From the NCBI GenBank assembly GCA_018662925.1, contig JABJFC010000045.1:1-64000 (forward strand): DNA of 64,000 nt, in the 5' to 3' direction. The stretch comes from Alphaproteobacteria bacterium. Its GTDB lineage: Bacteria > Pseudomonadota > Alphaproteobacteria > 16-39-46 > JABJFC01. The notes beneath the pieces are model-generated. The model ran no database searches. It saw only the letters and a list, made by a program, of their open reading frames with translations, and was not told where the DNA came from. Positions within the stretch are counted from its first letter, which is position 1. Each line of letters begins with the position of its first letter. The position numbers and the translations under genes were made by a program. Shown here in pieces: positions 57,743-64,000 of this stretch.

Positions 57743-58213
57743 TTACCACCGATAATGAGCGAACGCGCGGTTCGCCTCAGCCATACGATGGGTATCTTCT
57801 CGTTTCTTGACGGAAGAACCTCTGTTGTTAAGCGCATCAAGCAACTCAACAGCCAAACGCTCCGTCATTGTGTTTTCCTGGCGCTTGCGTGAACAGTCGA
57901 TAATCCAGCGAATTGCCAATGCCTGTGCACGCTCTGGCCTGACTTGCATAGGAATCTGATAGGTTGCACCACCAACACGTCTTGAACGCACTTCCAATGC
58001 AGGCTTCACATTTTCTAATGCCTCATGAAAAACCTCCAGGGAAGGCCTAGAGGTTTTTTGATTCACAACATCCAATGCTCCATAGAGAATGGTCTCTGCG
58101 GTAGATTTCTTGCCATCAAGCATGAGTGTATTCAAAAACTTAGTAAGCACCAAGTCTCCATACTTTGCATCTGGAAGAACTTCTCTTTTTTCTGCGGCGC
58201 GCCGACGTGACAT
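57743..58213 (-). CDS. rpsG: 30S ribosomal protein S7
   Basis: 156 residues. The [20 protein letters not shown] start and [20 protein letters not shown] are diagnostic. Primary binder of the 16S 3' major domain and, in E. coli, feedback regulator of the str operon. Lies 16 bp after rpsL. Confidence 0.98.
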   Translation of the reverse strand: MSRRRAAEKREVLPDAKYGDLVLTKFLNTLMLDGKKSTAETILYGALDVVNQKTSRPSLEVFHEALENVKPALEVRSRRVGGATYQIPMQVRPERAQALAIRWIIDCSRKRQENTMTERLAVELLDALNNRGSSVKKREDTHRMAEANRAFAHYRW

Positions 58214-58229
58214 TTCTCTCTACCTCTAC

Positions 58230-58601
58230 TTACTTGGGTCGCTTTGTACCATACTTTGATCGGCCTTGACGGCGATCCTGAACACCTTGGGTATCTAAAG
58301 TACCACGTATAACGTGATAACGAACACCAGGAAGGTCCTTAACACGACCGCCTCTGATTAGCACCACGGAATGCTCTTGAAGATTGTGACCTTCTCCAGG
58401 AATATAGCCGGTTACTTCAAAACTATTCGATAATCTGATACGTGCAACTTTCCGCAGAGCCGAGTTAGGCTTTTTTGGTGTCATTGTACTGACACGCGTG
58501 CAAACACCTCTTTTCTGTGGACAAGACTGCAAAGCAGGAACCTTATTCCGTTCCACTTGAGGCTTCCGCGGCTTCCGAATCAATTGACTTATCGTCGGCA
58601 T
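58230..58601 (-). CDS. rpsL: 30S ribosomal protein S12
   Basis: 123 residues. [20 protein letters not shown] and the decoding-centre segments [15 protein letters not shown] (containing the Lys position linked to streptomycin resistance, here wild-type Lys) and [14 protein letters not shown] are intact. First gene of the str operon. Confidence 0.98.
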   Translation of the reverse strand: MPTISQLIRKPRKPQVERNKVPALQSCPQKRGVCTRVSTMTPKKPNSALRKVARIRLSNSFEVTGYIPGEGHNLQEHSVVLIRGGRVKDLPGVRYHVIRGTLDTQGVQDRRQGRSKYGTKRPK

Positions 58602-58856
58602 TCAAAACTTCCTTTTTATTGGCTGTAATCCAGCAACACAAGCTACAAACTTATGCAATCACACACCCTCAACAGAGCTACATTAAAAAAACACTGCCAA
58701 GCCAGGCTTGAACAGCATATAACGCAGTAAACGAAGCGGATACTACATCTCTGCGTGCCCCTGAGTCAAGAGGCAATGCACTCCTTTAGCAATTTTTATG
58801 TCGCGGCCTGCTAAAGGAGCTCTCTAACCATTTGAAATCCCGCAGATTTGCGCCGT
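58602..58856. other. Spacer between rpoC and rpsL
   Basis: 255 bp, AT-rich, on the transcribed path from rpoC to rpsL. It contains an 11-bp perfect inverted repeat (58781-58819). A promoter for the str operon probably lies here, but I cannot choose a -35/-10 pair confidently. Confidence 0.5.
58781..58819. repeat. 11-bp inverted repeat downstream of rpoC
   Basis: CTCCTTTAGCA (58781-58791) and TGCTAAAGGAG (58809-58819) are perfect complements around a 17-nt loop. No U-tract follows on either strand. It may be a processing hairpin, a Rho-assisted terminator or an operator. Confidence 0.6.
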
Positions 58857-63044
<4,188 letters not shown>

Positions 63045-63059
63045 TCATAAAAAGAACCC

Positions 63060-64000
<941 letters not shown>

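Overview
The window reads as a piece of an alphaproteobacterial chromosome, probably from a host-associated (endosymbiont-like) lineage such as the Holosporales. That placement is an inference from the gene order (a complete str-S10-spc-alpha ribosomal block beside rpoBC, rpsF-rpsR-DUF2232-rplI-dnaB, fabD-fabG-acpP-fabF-mltG-gmk), the moderate-to-low GC, and the eukaryote-facing protein features described below. No rRNA, tRNA, CRISPR array, transposase or integrase was recognised.

Region 1 (1-15.5 kb) is an accessory island of exported or surface proteins. On the + strand lie the 3' part of a giant protein made of about fifty 27-residue repeats and three small signal-peptide proteins, two of which share a nearly identical 205-residue module. 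On the - strand is a 1623-residue inverse autotransporter (intimin-type barrel), followed by two further signal-peptide proteins that converge on the first set. The passenger of the inverse autotransporter is an array of 13 double units, each carrying two calmodulin-type IQ-like motifs at about 23-26 residue spacing. After the array come six LHPxAxx[F/Y] motifs that resemble PAM2 (poly(A)-binding-protein-interacting) peptides. I consider this the most interesting system in the window: a bacterial outer-membrane anchor that would display arrays of eukaryotic short linear motifs.

Region 2 (15.5-24.6 kb) starts with a 674-bp non-coding stretch holding tandem 12-mers, a nested inverted repeat and a palindromic repeat-like element. 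Then come - strand housekeeping genes: suhB-type phosphatase, efp, class I aldolase, gmk, mltG and the fatty-acid cluster fabF-acpP-fabG-fabD, with a small secreted Cys-containing protein beside fabD.

Region 3 (24.6-36.8 kb) has + strand rpsF-rpsR-DUF2232-rplI-dnaB, then cspA (-), mtaB-ftsY-amn (+), and a - strand group of a DMT-family permease, a DUF4143 AAA ATPase with three palindromic operator-like sites, and rarA.

Region 4 (36.9-40.5 kb) is a second accessory patch: a LuxR-type regulator overlapping a secreted 938-residue protein that combines an FAD-dependent oxidoreductase-like domain with eukaryotic-type RNI leucine-rich repeats.

Region 5 (40.6-64 kb) is the - strand translation and transcription block, in transcription order: rpoB (cut by the window end), rpoC, rpsL, rpsG, fusA, tuf, rpsJ, rplC, rplD, rplW, rplB, rpsS, rplV, rpsC, rplP, rpmC, rpsQ, rplN, rplX, rplE, rpsN, rpsH, rplF, rplR, rpsE, rpmD, rplO, secY, adk, rpsM, rpsK, rpoA, rplQ. 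Tight spacing and several stop/start overlaps suggest long polycistronic transcripts.
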